From positions 865,501 to 929,500 of the forward strand of contig NZ_CP039727.1 in assembly GCF_005154805.1 (NCBI RefSeq): a stretch of DNA of 64,000 bases, read 5' to 3'. This document shows positions 17,452-27,699 of this stretch, in pieces. How positions within the stretch are numbered: position 1 is the first letter of the stretch; each line of letters opens with the position of its first letter. The notes beneath the pieces were generated by a model. The model worked only from the letters and a program-made list of their open reading frames with translations. It was not told the DNA's origin and did not search any database. The DNA is from Bacillus sp. S3 (GTDB lineage Bacteria; Bacillota; Bacilli; Bacillales; Cytobacillaceae). Position numbers and translations under genes: made by a program.

Positions 17452-18771
17452 ATGATAGAAGAGTCATTTCATAACTATATTAAAGATTTCGTTCTTAAAA
17501 GCAGCGAGGAGCTGGAGTGGGGTCAACCCAATTACGATAATCTTTTACTGGAAGCAAAGATTATCAAACGTTCAGAGCGAACCTATCGAATTCTCGGACT
17601 TTTAACATTATCAATCCAACCCCATAAAAAAGGAGCAACGGCAAACGATCATAAATTGGATACTTTAAAATTTACCCCCCGGAAAAAAGTGAATTTAGAT
17701 GATGACGATCGTCAGACCTTTAGATGGCTGGAGGATGGGTGGATTTTGAAGGAAGTACGGTTTGAGAAAGATGAGAAAACGGTCCGTTCTGCCCATTATC
17801 GGATGGGGTTTCGATTGTACCAATATGAACAATTAAAGCTTCAACAAAAGACGGATCAAATTCGTCAGGAATTTCTTCAACTACAAAGCGACATTCTAGC
17901 AACTCTATCAACTCAAGTTGTTCATCATGGAAAATTTTCAAATAAAAAAGGGCATGGATTACAAAATATAGCGAAAATAGTGAATCAGCTTAACCACAAT
18001 GAATTAAATGCATCGGATTTTTTTCCACAAAAGTGGCATTTGGGCAGCAGGTTAAAGTATTTACACTTTGTTAATGCCTTTAGTCAATTATGTCTTCACA
18101 AGAAGGAATTTGATTGGAAAGAAATCGGTGCAGCCTATTTTCAAAAAATTGGTGGGTCAAAGGAATTTGATTCCTACAAACAAGAGTTTATTGACCATTT
18201 AGAAGAGTGGGCCAATGTTCCGGCAGTTGAGTTAGGGCTAACAAGTCTCGGTCAAATTACGCCTGTTTTTTTCGCTGGACAGTTGAGCGGGAAGTACGCT
18301 TCCTATGATTGGGGACCCGTTCATGCCTTAACGAATTTATCGATAGCAAATGAAGCGTACCGAACAAAAGCAACGACGCTTTGGCTGGTTGAAAATCGCG
18401 CGATCCTTACGCGAATGGCTGCTGCTGAGGATTTTCTAAAAGAAACCAATTCTCTCGTCATTTGTGTGGATGGGCATTTACGTTCCACCCACAAAAATGC
18501 TATTGTCCAACTCCTCGACAATAGCGATATTAAACAGGTGATGATATGGTGTGACTACGATCGGGATGGCCTGCAAATCTCAAAAGAAATCCACACATTA
18601 GTCTATAAACACAACGCGCTTACGAAAAAGTTCATTTTGCCAGAACAGCAAGTGATCTGCGACTGGTTCCAATTTGAACAATGTTTAATAAACTTTTTAG
18701 AAAATAACACAATGGAGCAGGAACAAATGATGGGAGGTGTAGATCATTGGAAAAAGTGGATACAGGATTAA
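17452..18771 (+). CDS. jetD: Wadjet JetD, Toprim nuclease subunit
   Basis: 439 residues. The C-terminal third is a Toprim-type domain: Glu314 in LVENRAIL, then Asp368 and Asp370 in WCDYDRDG. The N-terminal part (to about residue 200) is a DNA-binding, helical arm region as in DUF3322-type JetD. JetD is the nuclease that cuts circular plasmid DNA once the JetABC motor has extruded loops and stalled. It is the first gene of the operon here; in the B. cereus Q1 type I system jetD comes last. The stop overlaps jetA by 25 bp. Confidence 0.88.
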   Translation: MIEESFHNYIKDFVLKSSEELEWGQPNYDNLLLEAKIIKRSERTYRILGLLTLSIQPHKKGATANDHKLDTLKFTPRKKVNLDDDDRQTFRWLEDGWILKEVRFEKDEKTVRSAHYRMGFRLYQYEQLKLQQKTDQIRQEFLQLQSDILATLSTQVVHHGKFSNKKGHGLQNIAKIVNQLNHNELNASDFFPQKWHLGSRLKYLHFVNAFSQLCLHKKEFDWKEIGAAYFQKIGGSKEFDSYKQEFIDHLEEWANVPAVELGLTSLGQITPVFFAGQLSGKYASYDWGPVHALTNLSIANEAYRTKATTLWLVENRAILTRMAAAEDFLKETNSLVICVDGHLRSTHKNAIVQLLDNSDIKQVMIWCDYDRDGLQISKEIHTLVYKHNALTKKFILPEQQVICDWFQFEQCLINFLENNTMEQEQMMGGVDHWKKWIQD

Positions 18772-20171
18772 TCTCTATATTTCAAACAACGGGATCGGCA
18801 CCGGAAATGATGCAGTCGATGAAAGATATTTCGTCATTAGCAGGAGTTCTAAGTGATTTAGGGGCTCAAAACTTCTTTCAAACACCAGGAGAGATTTTAC
18901 GATTTCTAAGGCTCATTCAACTTTTAAATGAAGAGGCACTTGGCCTTGATGATCCGATTGAAAATGAAGAAACCGTCTATTATCGTTATCGAAATCGTTA
19001 CGATGACACAGAACCCCCTTCAAAAAAAAGGGTTGAACAAATCATTAATGTATTAGTAAAAAATAATTGGATTTCGAAACAAACGAGAAAAATCAAAATG
19101 CGGGATGTCGGAAAGCGGATGATGGATGCACTTATCCGCCTTGCCAACGATTCACTTGCTTATTATATGAATGATGATATCGGCCGATCATTATTTCAAG
19201 CAAGGCGTGATGCAGAAATTAGCGAGGCATACGATGACAATGGAATTTCTGGAGGAAACAAAATTGCCAGCATGATTCGAAATGTGGAAAATGCGATTGC
19301 CCTTTTAAGAGAACGCGAGTTAGAGATGCTCGCGGACCGCAATGCACTGCCGCAACTTGAGCTGATTCATCAATTAATGAAGGAATTAGAGGTAAAGTTA
19401 GAGGAGCGGTTAAGACAATTCCAAACAGTTGAAGACAGTTTAGTACTTACTGATTTGATGCAAAGGGGGACGGCTGTTCTCGCTGAAGGGACGAACCTTA
19501 GTTTAGGAATGATCAATAAGTATGTGAAGTTCACAAATATGCAAAAAACACCGTTAACATCGACAATTCAACCTGAGAAAGTCCGCGCCTTCATTTCAAA
19601 AATGTTTGATCCCCCGCTCGATTCCGATATTCCTAATGCCCATCAGTTATTAAGCTTTATGGAGCAAAATCAATATGAGGATGAGGCGATTGACGGGTTG
19701 TGGATCCCGGTTAAGTTCGCTTCACCATTAGCTTCAACTGCCATTGAAGAGGCGATCTGGTATTTAGAGACATATGAACCAGTGGTTGATCCAATCGTTG
19801 ATGAAGAGGAAGCGGTAGAATATTCAACAGAGGAATTGTCAGAGGATGAGCTGGAGAATTTAATGGGCGAATCAAACTGGCTACTGACAAAGAACATGAT
19901 TGATACAACAGCTATTGAAGCTTTTTTTGAAAAACAGGAGGAAGCACCGCTCGAGCAGGTGATTATTGAAGCCACCACCGATCAGTGGAGTGACGCCATA
20001 AATGCTTTGACAGCCATTTCGGCGTTAGTTAGTAATAAAAAGGTAACAGTGGAAACTGGAGAACAAGAACGCAAGATTTACGATAAAAAATGGGAGTGGA
20101 TGAGGGATGGAGATGGATCAGACATTATTAAACGGAGAAACTCTGTCAAAAGAGATGAAAAATCCGAATGA
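18747..20171 (+). CDS. jetA: Wadjet JetA, kleisin-like (MukF-type) subunit
   Basis: 474 residues. The start is TTG, nine bases after GGGAGG inside the end of jetD, so the two genes are translationally linked. The protein is mostly helical, with a winged-helix-like N-terminus (about 40-130) and a very acidic C-terminal part (about 350-385) that fits the kleisin role of bridging SMC heads. No catalytic motif is expected or seen. The identity rests on context between jetD and jetB/jetC plus size and helical content. Confidence 0.82.
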   Translation: MEKVDTGLISIFQTTGSAPEMMQSMKDISSLAGVLSDLGAQNFFQTPGEILRFLRLIQLLNEEALGLDDPIENEETVYYRYRNRYDDTEPPSKKRVEQIINVLVKNNWISKQTRKIKMRDVGKRMMDALIRLANDSLAYYMNDDIGRSLFQARRDAEISEAYDDNGISGGNKIASMIRNVENAIALLRERELEMLADRNALPQLELIHQLMKELEVKLEERLRQFQTVEDSLVLTDLMQRGTAVLAEGTNLSLGMINKYVKFTNMQKTPLTSTIQPEKVRAFISKMFDPPLDSDIPNAHQLLSFMEQNQYEDEAIDGLWIPVKFASPLASTAIEEAIWYLETYEPVVDPIVDEEEAVEYSTEELSEDELENLMGESNWLLTKNMIDTTAIEAFFEKQEEAPLEQVIIEATTDQWSDAINALTAISALVSNKKVTVETGEQERKIYDKKWEWMRDGDGSDIIKRRNSVKRDEKSE

Positions 20172-20835
20172 TTCCGCAGATATAAATGTAAATCCATTAA
20201 ACGTCATGCAGTCAATTAGAGGGATTTTAACTCAAGAAGAGGAGTTAACATTTATGAATATTCTCTTCTCTTCATCGGCTTCGATTCGATCCGGAAATTT
20301 TGGTTTACCCCGTAAAGAAGTTGAAAAGCAGCTTGGCCTATCAGCTGATGACACCAGGTTTTTCTCTTTTATTACAAGGGTCAATCAAGCAATCAGCCGT
20401 TATTTTCAATTAATTTATGATAAAAAACGCGACCAAGTAGTAGCACTGATGAGGGTACCAGCTCAATCCGCACGCAACACCTTATCAAAAGAAAGTTTGG
20501 CGATTTTACTGTATATGTTTTACCAGCAAGAGGTATTGCAGCATGAATTTACACTATTTGACCAATTATTAGAGGCACTCGGGCACGAAACGAAAAAAGC
20601 AAACCAAAGAGTACTACTTAATATAGATCCTTTAAAGAAAATCGGTGCGATTGAAGATTATGAAACGAATTCATCTGAGAGAGCCTTTCAACTTACAGCA
20701 ATTGGCGTGCATCTTTTTTCTGATTCGTTCTTGCGTCGAACGGCAGAATTCAGTCAGTCAAACCAGTTGAACAAAGAAGAAGTATTGAAATTTTTTAAAC
20801 GATATAACTTATATCAGAAAGGAGAAGGCGAATGA
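20107..20835 (+). CDS. jetB: Wadjet JetB, KITE (MukE-type) subunit
   Basis: 242 residues, overlapping jetA by 65 bp and jetC by four (ATGA). Tandem winged-helix features (about 65-130 and 140-215) match KITE proteins (DUF4194-type) that bind the kleisin. The start could also be the ATG six bases further on. Small size, position and overlaps define it as the accessory subunit of the loop-extruding complex. Confidence 0.82.
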   Translation: MEMDQTLLNGETLSKEMKNPNDSADINVNPLNVMQSIRGILTQEEELTFMNILFSSSASIRSGNFGLPRKEVEKQLGLSADDTRFFSFITRVNQAISRYFQLIYDKKRDQVVALMRVPAQSARNTLSKESLAILLYMFYQQEVLQHEFTLFDQLLEALGHETKKANQRVLLNIDPLKKIGAIEDYETNSSERAFQLTAIGVHLFSDSFLRRTAEFSQSNQLNKEEVLKFFKRYNLYQKGEGE

Positions 20836-23800
20836 TCCCTTGGAGAATGTCATTTTCAGGTATTCGAGATTATCGGCCGGAGCAAATTGATTTATCTGGA
20901 ATAGACCAGCATATTATGATCACAGGTCCAAATGGTTCAGGTAAATCAACGATCACGTATTGCATGGGGGCGGTTCTTTATTCTTCAAAAGTTGATGTGG
21001 AAGGGTTAAAATCTCGAAATCTATTGCCAGATCAAACCTGGAAAGCGCAAATATCTATCGTATTCAAAAATAATGGCCAGATGAAAATAGACGCTGCCAC
21101 CTTTATTCAATTTACATTACGAATGGTCCAAGAACCTGGGCAGCCGATTAAAAAAGAGTATTCCATCTCAACAGGCGAAGAGATGGATCAGTGGGAACAA
21201 CCCATTAAATATTCGTCAGGGGATCGTCAATTTAATTTTTCCGCCTATAAGAAAGATCTGCTCTACAAATATAAAATTGACCCCGATGCCTATTATCTCA
21301 TTTGGTATCAACAAGAGGTGAATCAATTTGCCGTTATGAACCCTGAAGAACGGTTTCGGATTTTTAGCGAGATGCATGGAATTGATCAAACGCAGCGCGA
21401 ATGGGAAGAAAGTATTGAAAAACTTAAGGAAACAACGGAAACTCTTAAAACAGCTAAGTTTAGTGTGGATAACAAAAAATTAGAACTTCAAATCAAAAAG
21501 GCTGATTTAGAAAGGTTTAAAAGTAATCAAGAACGTCTATTACATGGTGCAAGGGAATATTCAGAATCTCTTTTATTATTAGAATCAGCTTTGAAAAAAG
21601 AGATGAATAGTTTAGAAGGAATCATGGTGGAACTATACTCTGATATGGAAGAAACGAAGGATGCTATCTCCACCAAGCAAGATGAAAAAGAAAAATTGAT
21701 CGATCAATCGAAAAAGCTGCTAATTGAAAAAGGTGAGTTAGAAGGCCGGCTGGAAGAGGCAGATGCATTACTGGAAACAATAAATGAGGAAATTCAGGTT
21801 AAAAGGCAGTCCATCGCCGAGCTGGAAAACGAACTTGAAGATTTAACAAAGCGAAAGAACCAAATTACCCGTACAGAAAAACAAGTGCAGGAAGAGTTAG
21901 ATCGGTTGGGCAAAGCAATCAATGACACCAGCAACCGACTTGATGAGGTTAAAAGGCAGCATGAACAGTTGGACTTGTCGCGCAGTGATTTACTGATGGA
22001 AATCGCAAAATTAAATTATCAAGTGAAAGAAGACGAGCGATTATATGGTGAGCATAGTGAAAGATTAGCTGAATATAAAAGCAGTCATGACGTATCGATG
22101 ACCATTACGAAACTAGATGAAGAAATTAACGCCTTTAAAAATGAAAAATTGAGCGTCTCAAATGAACTTCATGAGTTGAAAACAGAGCAGGACTCCTTAC
22201 TGGAAAATCGTGATCTATCTAAGCGTCAAAGTGATTCGTTAGCCTTTCTTCGTTTGCGAAATATTAAAGCCTATTCTCTTCGTGAATTGGTGGAATTGGA
22301 CGAACAGGCACAATTAAAAGACGAACGGCTATTTCATGCGATTAAGTATACGATCTTTTTTCAAGGAAAACAGATTGACCCCCCTAATGATCTTTACCAC
22401 GTTCCATTAATGGAGACGGTACCTGACCGTTCTGTAGATGTGCTACCTGAACTGCATCTGAAAATCAAGGATGGTTTGAAGGATGAAGATATTCCACATG
22501 CACTCAAAGCACTGTGGTGGGTAGGGCAATTTTTCAAAAACGGTCCATTTAAGATACTGAATGGGAGCTTACATGATCCGATGGGGATCCGTGGACCACA
22601 GGAAAAAGAGCGTTATATTCTAAGTAAGAAGGCATTGGCGGCCAGAAGAAAAGAAGTGGACAGGCTCATCGACAAATATGAATCCAGGCTGATGCAATTA
22701 AATGAACTCATTGGCAGTCACACTAAAAAATCACAAGAATTAAATCGGATTATTCAGTCTGTAAGAGAAGCGGAAGCGTTTATGGCAATGGATTATGAGC
22801 GTCAAAGCCGTATCAAGCGATCAGAAGAGGAGAACAAAAGATTAGCAGATATTCAGAAATTGTTAAGAGAACTTGATGGTAAAAGGATGAGTCTGCATGT
22901 CCATTTGCAACAACTTCAAGATAAACAGGGTATCCTAATGGATGAAGAAGCCTTTTACGAAGAGCTTGGAAAAATGAAGGGGAAATATGACCAGTTAATA
23001 ACTCTACAAGCCCAGTTCACTGCGTTTAAGACTCAGCATGATGAGCAGGTTGCTCTTTTAGAAGGACTTGAAGATGAGCTTATTAAGCTGGAAAGCAGGA
23101 TGAAAAAGCTGAAACGGAATGAAGAACAACTGGCTGATGAAATAGAAAGTTTTCATGCTGGGCTGAATTCAATTTCCAAACAACTGAATACTAAAAAGGA
23201 AGAAAAGGATGTAACAGCCCAACAGCTTGTGGATTATATAAAAGAAATAACAGAAATAAAAGATCTAGTTCCGCACATTTTTTCAGAGATTGCTATTGAA
23301 CCTATTCCTGATGTAATCCCATCCATGACAAACTTAAAAAATCAGCGGGAAAACGGGAAAATAATATTTGACGCTGCTAGAAGGGAGCCTGGTATTGACC
23401 CTGCAGCACCTGAAAATTATGAAGCCGTTAAGTTCGAGTTTGAACGAATAGACAATGAATACAAGCGTACGAATATCTTACTCGATCAAGATAGAGAGCG
23501 TGCAGAGCAATTAAAGGACAAGCTAGAAACGACCATTAATATGCGGGTCACGGAAATTCGAAGAAGATTTCAGTCGTATATGAGTCATTTTCAATTTGAA
23601 GGCGAAGTCGATTGGGAGTCATCCGAGGATAAAAGAGGAAGAACACATTTCAAGCTGTTCATAAAAGCACGAAAAGAAGGTCACCGAGGGTCAATGGAGG
23701 ATGTCAGTACAAAGGCCCGCGGAGGAAAGGTTGGTAAAGGGGTATCAGGGGGAGAAGAATCACTTAGCTCACTGCTTTTTGCTTTGGCCCTGTTACAAAA

Positions 23801-24038
23801 CTTATCCTTTAAACCAGGGTTCATTGTGCTGGATGAATTCGACAGCGCTTTGGACGAAAACCGCAAATTAAAAGTGTTTAACTTATATGTACAAGAATTA
23901 AATAGAAAGTTGATCATCCTTACGCCAAAATCGCATGAAGAACATTACCTAAAGCGCTTCTCAAAGGCATTAGTTGTTCAACATGACCCTTCCATTCCTT
24001 CTAGTAAAATAGTGGGTATTGTGAAGAAGGATTCATAG
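20832..24038 (+). CDS. jetC: Wadjet JetC, SMC-like ATPase
   Basis: 1068 residues. Walker A is GPNGSGKST at residues 32-40, then two long heptad-rich coiled-coil arms (about 185-470 and 600-860) around a compact hinge-like centre (about 480-590). The C-terminal head has the ABC signature KGVSGGEESLSS near 968 and Walker B IVLDEFDSALDE near 997. It is the DNA-loop-extruding motor of Wadjet, which restricts plasmids. All ATPase motifs are intact. It is the last gene of the operon, and no clear terminator was seen directly after it. Confidence 0.93.
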   Translation: MIPWRMSFSGIRDYRPEQIDLSGIDQHIMITGPNGSGKSTITYCMGAVLYSSKVDVEGLKSRNLLPDQTWKAQISIVFKNNGQMKIDAATFIQFTLRMVQEPGQPIKKEYSISTGEEMDQWEQPIKYSSGDRQFNFSAYKKDLLYKYKIDPDAYYLIWYQQEVNQFAVMNPEERFRIFSEMHGIDQTQREWEESIEKLKETTETLKTAKFSVDNKKLELQIKKADLERFKSNQERLLHGAREYSESLLLLESALKKEMNSLEGIMVELYSDMEETKDAISTKQDEKEKLIDQSKKLLIEKGELEGRLEEADALLETINEEIQVKRQSIAELENELEDLTKRKNQITRTEKQVQEELDRLGKAINDTSNRLDEVKRQHEQLDLSRSDLLMEIAKLNYQVKEDERLYGEHSERLAEYKSSHDVSMTITKLDEEINAFKNEKLSVSNELHELKTEQDSLLENRDLSKRQSDSLAFLRLRNIKAYSLRELVELDEQAQLKDERLFHAIKYTIFFQGKQIDPPNDLYHVPLMETVPDRSVDVLPELHLKIKDGLKDEDIPHALKALWWVGQFFKNGPFKILNGSLHDPMGIRGPQEKERYILSKKALAARRKEVDRLIDKYESRLMQLNELIGSHTKKSQELNRIIQSVREAEAFMAMDYERQSRIKRSEEENKRLADIQKLLRELDGKRMSLHVHLQQLQDKQGILMDEEAFYEELGKMKGKYDQLITLQAQFTAFKTQHDEQVALLEGLEDELIKLESRMKKLKRNEEQLADEIESFHAGLNSISKQLNTKKEEKDVTAQQLVDYIKEITEIKDLVPHIFSEIAIEPIPDVIPSMTNLKNQRENGKIIFDAARREPGIDPAAPENYEAVKFEFERIDNEYKRTNILLDQDRERAEQLKDKLETTINMRVTEIRRRFQSYMSHFQFEGEVDWESSEDKRGRTHFKLFIKARKEGHRGSMEDVSTKARGGKVGKGVSGGEESLSSLLFALALLQNLSFKPGFIVLDEFDSALDENRKLKVFNLYVQELNRKLIILTPKSHEEHYLKRFSKALVVQHDPSIPSSKIVGIVKKDS

Positions 24039-24180
24039 TACGGTGAAACTCAACTACTCTTTCTACTCGTTTTTATGGTTTTTATGGTAATGAGGTCCCG
24101 ATTCTTATCGAATTCATCAACCAACACTTCGATCGTAAATAATTGAATGAATATCAACAATAGAAATGAGAGTGGAAGAA

Positions 24181-24855
24181 ATGGCTATTTTGAAAAATGA
24201 TTGGGCGCCTTTGCTTGAAGAAGAATTTGAGAAACCCTATTACCAGCGATTGAGGAACATACTGCTAGATGAATACCAAACAAAAGTGGTGTATCCGGAG
24301 CAAAATGATATTTATAATGCATTGCATTTTACTTCATATGACGAAACGAAAGTAGTTATTATTGGTCAAGACCCTTATCATGGCCAAGGACAGGCCCACG
24401 GATTAAGTTTTTCAGTTAAGCCGGGTGTACGGATTCCTCCCTCATTGAAAAATATCTATAAGGAGCTGCAAACTGATTTGGGATGCCAGATCCCAAATAA
24501 TGGGTACCTGGTCAAATGGGCGAAGCAGGGAGTATTGATGTTGAATGCGGTTTTAACCGTACGGGCAGGAAGCCCAAACTCACATAAAGGCCTGGGTTGG
24601 GAAGAGTTTACTGATAAAGTAATTGAAGAATTGAATCAAAGAGAGAAACCAGTTGTTTTTATCCTTTGGGGAAATTTCGCACAACAAAAACAACAGCTCA
24701 TCACTTCATCAAGGCATTTCATCATAAAGTCGCCACATCCCAGCCCATTTTCCGCCAATAAGGGCTTTTTTGGGAGTAAACCATTTTCCAAAACCAATGC
24801 GATTTTACGCGATTTAGGGATGAAGGAAATTGACTGGCAGATACCAGATTTATAG
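24181..24855 (+). CDS. ung: Uracil-DNA glycosylase
   Basis: About 224 residues. The family 1 signature is [20 protein letters not shown] near residues 53-72, with the catalytic Asp in GQDPYH, and the second motif HPSPFSA near 183 supplies the catalytic His. The enzyme removes uracil from DNA in base excision repair. ATG at 24181 is preferred (GTGGAAG upstream) over the ATG at 24166. It sits downstream of the Wadjet operon but is separated by about 140 bp, so it is probably independent. Confidence 0.95.
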   Translation: MAILKNDWAPLLEEEFEKPYYQRLRNILLDEYQTKVVYPEQNDIYNALHFTSYDETKVVIIGQDPYHGQGQAHGLSFSVKPGVRIPPSLKNIYKELQTDLGCQIPNNGYLVKWAKQGVLMLNAVLTVRAGSPNSHKGLGWEEFTDKVIEELNQREKPVVFILWGNFAQQKQQLITSSRHFIIKSPHPSPFSANKGFFGSKPFSKTNAILRDLGMKEIDWQIPDL

Positions 24856-25081
24856 CCGGTACCCACATAACAGTTCGATCGGGTATGTCTTATCTGTCGC
24901 TTTTTTACACTTGTACTTGATAACTTGACCGACTATTACACGATTTCACACGTAAGTGCTATGAGATGGGTGAACTGCCCTCCTGCCTCTCAGTGTTTTT
25001 TATATCGATTGTTTTTGCAGCTGGATTAGAGTATACTTTCTCATCGGTCAGTAAAATTAATCGAAAAAGGGGTTTTGAGTG

Positions 25082-25885
25082 ATGTCAAGAGTTGACGGAA
25101 AAGTTGCGTTAATAACAGGAGGAGCTTCCGGTATTGGCTTATCAGCGGCCAAGTTACTTGCAAAGGAAGGTGCCAAGGTCGTTATTGGCGATTATAATAT
25201 TGATGGTGCAAAGGAAGCGGTGGCATCTATTCAAAGCCAGGGTGGAGAAGCAAGTGCTGTATTCTTGGATGCTTCAAAAGAAGAATCCATTAAAAATGCT
25301 GTTCAATTTACAGTTGAACAATATGGTACAATTACCATTCTATTCAATAATGTAGGATTAACAAATTTAAAAAAAGATTTAGATATAGTGAATATTGACC
25401 TTGAAGAATGGGACCGCCTAATGGCTGTGAATACGAAGAGTGTTTTACTGGGCAGCAGGTTTGCCATCCCGCATATGATTGAAGCTGGCGGCGGCTCTAT
25501 TATTAATACTGCTTCCATGTCTGCATTTGCTGCAGATTCTATTCGGTCAGCATACGGTGCCTCTAAAGCAGCAGTTGTTAATTTAACTAAATATATAGCT
25601 GCGCAATACGGAAAAAGTAACATACGGTGTAACGCGGTTGCTCCAGGATTGATTTTAACTCCTGCAGCTAAAAATAACCTTCAGCCAGAGATTCTGGATT
25701 TGTTTGAAAAACATAATGCGCTCCCATATCACGGCGAAGCAGATGATATCGGGTATACGGTTTTATTCCTGGCTTCGGACGAGTCAAAATTCATTACAGG
25801 CCAAACTATTCAGGTAGAAGGCGGCCATTACCTTTCTAATCCAACCATGCCTGACTTTAATGAGATGGCGAAAAAGGGAAAATAA
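25082..25885 (+). CDS. Short-chain dehydrogenase/reductase
   Basis: About 267 residues of the classical SDR fold. Cofactor site GGASGIG near residues 14-20, NNVG near 90, catalytic Ser (SMSAF), and YGASK giving the Tyr-x3-Lys pair. Asp at the end of the second strand (GDYN) points to NAD(H). The ending motif (GQTIQVEGGH) is typical. AGGGG lies nine bases before the ATG; a GTG three bases earlier is possible. It probably oxidises a secondary alcohol. A terminator follows. Confidence 0.88.
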   Translation: MSRVDGKVALITGGASGIGLSAAKLLAKEGAKVVIGDYNIDGAKEAVASIQSQGGEASAVFLDASKEESIKNAVQFTVEQYGTITILFNNVGLTNLKKDLDIVNIDLEEWDRLMAVNTKSVLLGSRFAIPHMIEAGGGSIINTASMSAFAADSIRSAYGASKAAVVNLTKYIAAQYGKSNIRCNAVAPGLILTPAAKNNLQPEILDLFEKHNALPYHGEADDIGYTVLFLASDESKFITGQTIQVEGGHYLSNPTMPDFNEMAKKGK

Positions 25886-25909
25886 AGTTGATCTAACATA
25901 AATATAAAA

Positions 25910-25945
25910 AACAGCAGCCATGGAATATCGGCCGCTGTTTTTTTT
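25910..25945 (+). terminator. Rho-independent terminator after the first SDR gene
   Basis: AACAGCAGCC and GGCCGCTGTT (one mismatch) enclose a 10-base loop, followed by a run of eight T. Confidence 0.85.
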
Positions 25946-26038
25946 GTAAATAGGAGGGGGGCTTACTGGAATTATCTCTTACAATTGCAGTAATTTTCCG
26001 CATGCAGGCTTGTTTCAAAGCGATAGCAGCTTTTAGTT

Positions 26039-26638
26039 TCAAGGATTAGCTAATAATGGACGCATTACGGTCTCAGCAGAAACGTTAATATGATAAAAAC
26101 CTTTAGCATTCCATAAGGTAAGACCTTGTGAGAAAGATAAATAGTACGCGGCTAGTTCCATTGCATCACCCTCTATAAATATTCCATCACGCTGCCCGTC
26201 AGAAATAATTATGGAAAGAACTTTTAATGAATCAGAGTACTCTTGTCTAATATTTTGTTTAATTTCTTCAGACAGAAATTCTGCTTGAAGTGCTTCAATA
26301 ATTAGAATGTGCCGTTCAAGCGCTACCTCTGAAGAACCTGAAAAAGTTAGTGTTGTGAACCAATTAAGCTTGTCATAAGGAGTACCCTTACTATTATTTG
26401 CTTCCGTAACAGCCTGTTTAAATTGATCAAGGATATTCACAATAAGCGACACATAAATATCTTCTTTTGATTTGAAGTAATGATAAAGTAATCCATGACT
26501 TAAATTTATGGAAGAAGTAATATCGCTAATCTTAGTTCCTGCGAACCCTTTTCGGGCAAATACTTTTAACGCTGCATTGCTAATTTCTTCATATCGTTGA
26601 TCTCGTATCATTTTAAATTGTTTTTCATTTCTTGCCAT
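26039..26638 (-). CDS. TetR-family repressor
   Basis: 199 residues. N-terminal TetR helix-turn-helix (KISDITSSINLSHGLLYHYF near residues 36-55) and a helical ligand-binding domain. The ATG follows GGAG. It is transcribed away from the SDR-MFS pair at 26873-28962, and the palindrome at 26800 in the shared gap is a fitting operator. The ligand is likely a hydrophobic or carboxylic compound handled by these genes. A SDR gene lies on each side of it. Confidence 0.87.
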   Translation of the reverse strand: MARNEKQFKMIRDQRYEEISNAALKVFARKGFAGTKISDITSSINLSHGLLYHYFKSKEDIYVSLIVNILDQFKQAVTEANNSKGTPYDKLNWFTTLTFSGSSEVALERHILIIEALQAEFLSEEIKQNIRQEYSDSLKVLSIIISDGQRDGIFIEGDAMELAAYYLSFSQGLTLWNAKGFYHINVSAETVMRPLLANP

Positions 26639-26799
26639 ATGAAATCTCCATTTTAATTTTTTCTGTGATTAGTCCAATAACCCTATTATACCATTTACTA
26701 CTAGATGACCAAATGATTAAGAAATGCCTTCTGAAGTACAATAAAGGAAAAAAATTAATAATAATCTGAAAATTAGTTGTCAATCTTTGGTGGAATTTT

Positions 26800-26821
26800 A
26801 TTGATTGACTAGTTAATCAAT
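26800..26821. promoter_or_regulatory. Probable TetR operator
   Basis: ATTGATTGACTAGTTAATCAAT is nearly a perfect 22-bp palindrome centred on ACTAGT; written as halves, ATTGATTGACT and AGTTAATCAAT. TTGA...ACTAGT...TCAA operators are common for TetR regulators of fatty-acid or drug genes. It lies 51 bases before the second SDR gene. Confidence 0.7.
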
Positions 26822-26872
26822 ATTTTATATTATTACATTGCTAACGTTATTAAATGCAAAGGGGATAAAAAA

Positions 26873-27628
26873 GTGAGCAAACTTCAAGGGAAAGTAGCGA
26901 TTATTACTGGTGGAGCAGGTGGTATTGGTAAAGGAATTGCAACCGCTTTTGTAAAAGAAGGGGCAAGAGTAGCGATTGTAGACCTAAATGCGGAAGCCGG
27001 TCAAAAAACAATAAAAGAGCTTCAGGAATATCAACGTGAGTCTATTTTTATTCAAGCCAATCTTATGGAGCACGATAACATAGCCGGTATTGTAAAACAA
27101 GTTGGAGAAACGTTCGGAAAGATTGATATTTTAGTAAATAATGCACATGCATCAAAAATGGCCTCTATTGAAGAAACAACTCAAAAGGAATTGGATTTAT
27201 CATTTAACACGGGATTTTATCCAACATTCTATTTTATGCAAGCAGTGCTGCCCTATTTAAAAGATACAAAGGGTAAAATCATTAATTTTGCTTCAGGTGC
27301 CGGAATTAACGGTGATGTAAATCAAGGTTCATATGCAGCGGCTAAAGAGGCGATTCGTGGAATTACTCGTGTAGCGGCAAATGAATTTGGGCCTTTTGGA
27401 ATTAATGTAAATATCATTTCTCCAATTGCAAAATCAGAGGGAATGCTTCAATGGGCTGATGCGAATCCGGAATACTATCAAGCCATGCTTTCCAAAATTC
27501 CGTTAAGAAGACTTGGTGAAATTGAAAGCGATATCGGACGTGTGGCAGTATTTTTAGCGAGTGAAGACTCTGATTATATTACTGGACAAACGATTATGGT
27601 TGATGGTGGTTCAATTAAATTACGTTAA
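26873..27628 (+). CDS. Short-chain dehydrogenase/reductase
   Basis: 251 residues, GTG start after AAAGGGG. SDR motifs: GGAGGIGKG near 13-21, NNAH near 87, the conserved Ser in FASGAG and Tyr-x3-Lys in YAAAKEA, with VDLN favouring NAD(H). The ending is GQTIMVDGGS. The usual YxASK reads YAAAKEA, still with Tyr and Lys. It is the first gene of a unit with the MFS carrier at 27700, under the TetR operator. Confidence 0.87.
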   Translation: MSKLQGKVAIITGGAGGIGKGIATAFVKEGARVAIVDLNAEAGQKTIKELQEYQRESIFIQANLMEHDNIAGIVKQVGETFGKIDILVNNAHASKMASIEETTQKELDLSFNTGFYPTFYFMQAVLPYLKDTKGKIINFASGAGINGDVNQGSYAAAKEAIRGITRVAANEFGPFGINVNIISPIAKSEGMLQWADANPEYYQAMLSKIPLRRLGEIESDIGRVAVFLASEDSDYITGQTIMVDGGSIKLR

Positions 27629-27633
27629 TGTTC

Positions 27634-27670
27634 TTTTCACAGGTAATTGATTGCCTGTGAAAAGCTTTTT
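27634..27670 (+). terminator. Hairpin between the SDR and MFS genes
   Basis: TTTTCACAGG and CCTGTGAAAA form a 10-bp stem with a T-run (CTTTTTC) just after. It could attenuate transcription into the MFS gene or stabilise the upstream message. Confidence 0.6.
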
Positions 27671-27699
27671 CAAAACATAAAACAAAGGGAGAAATTACT

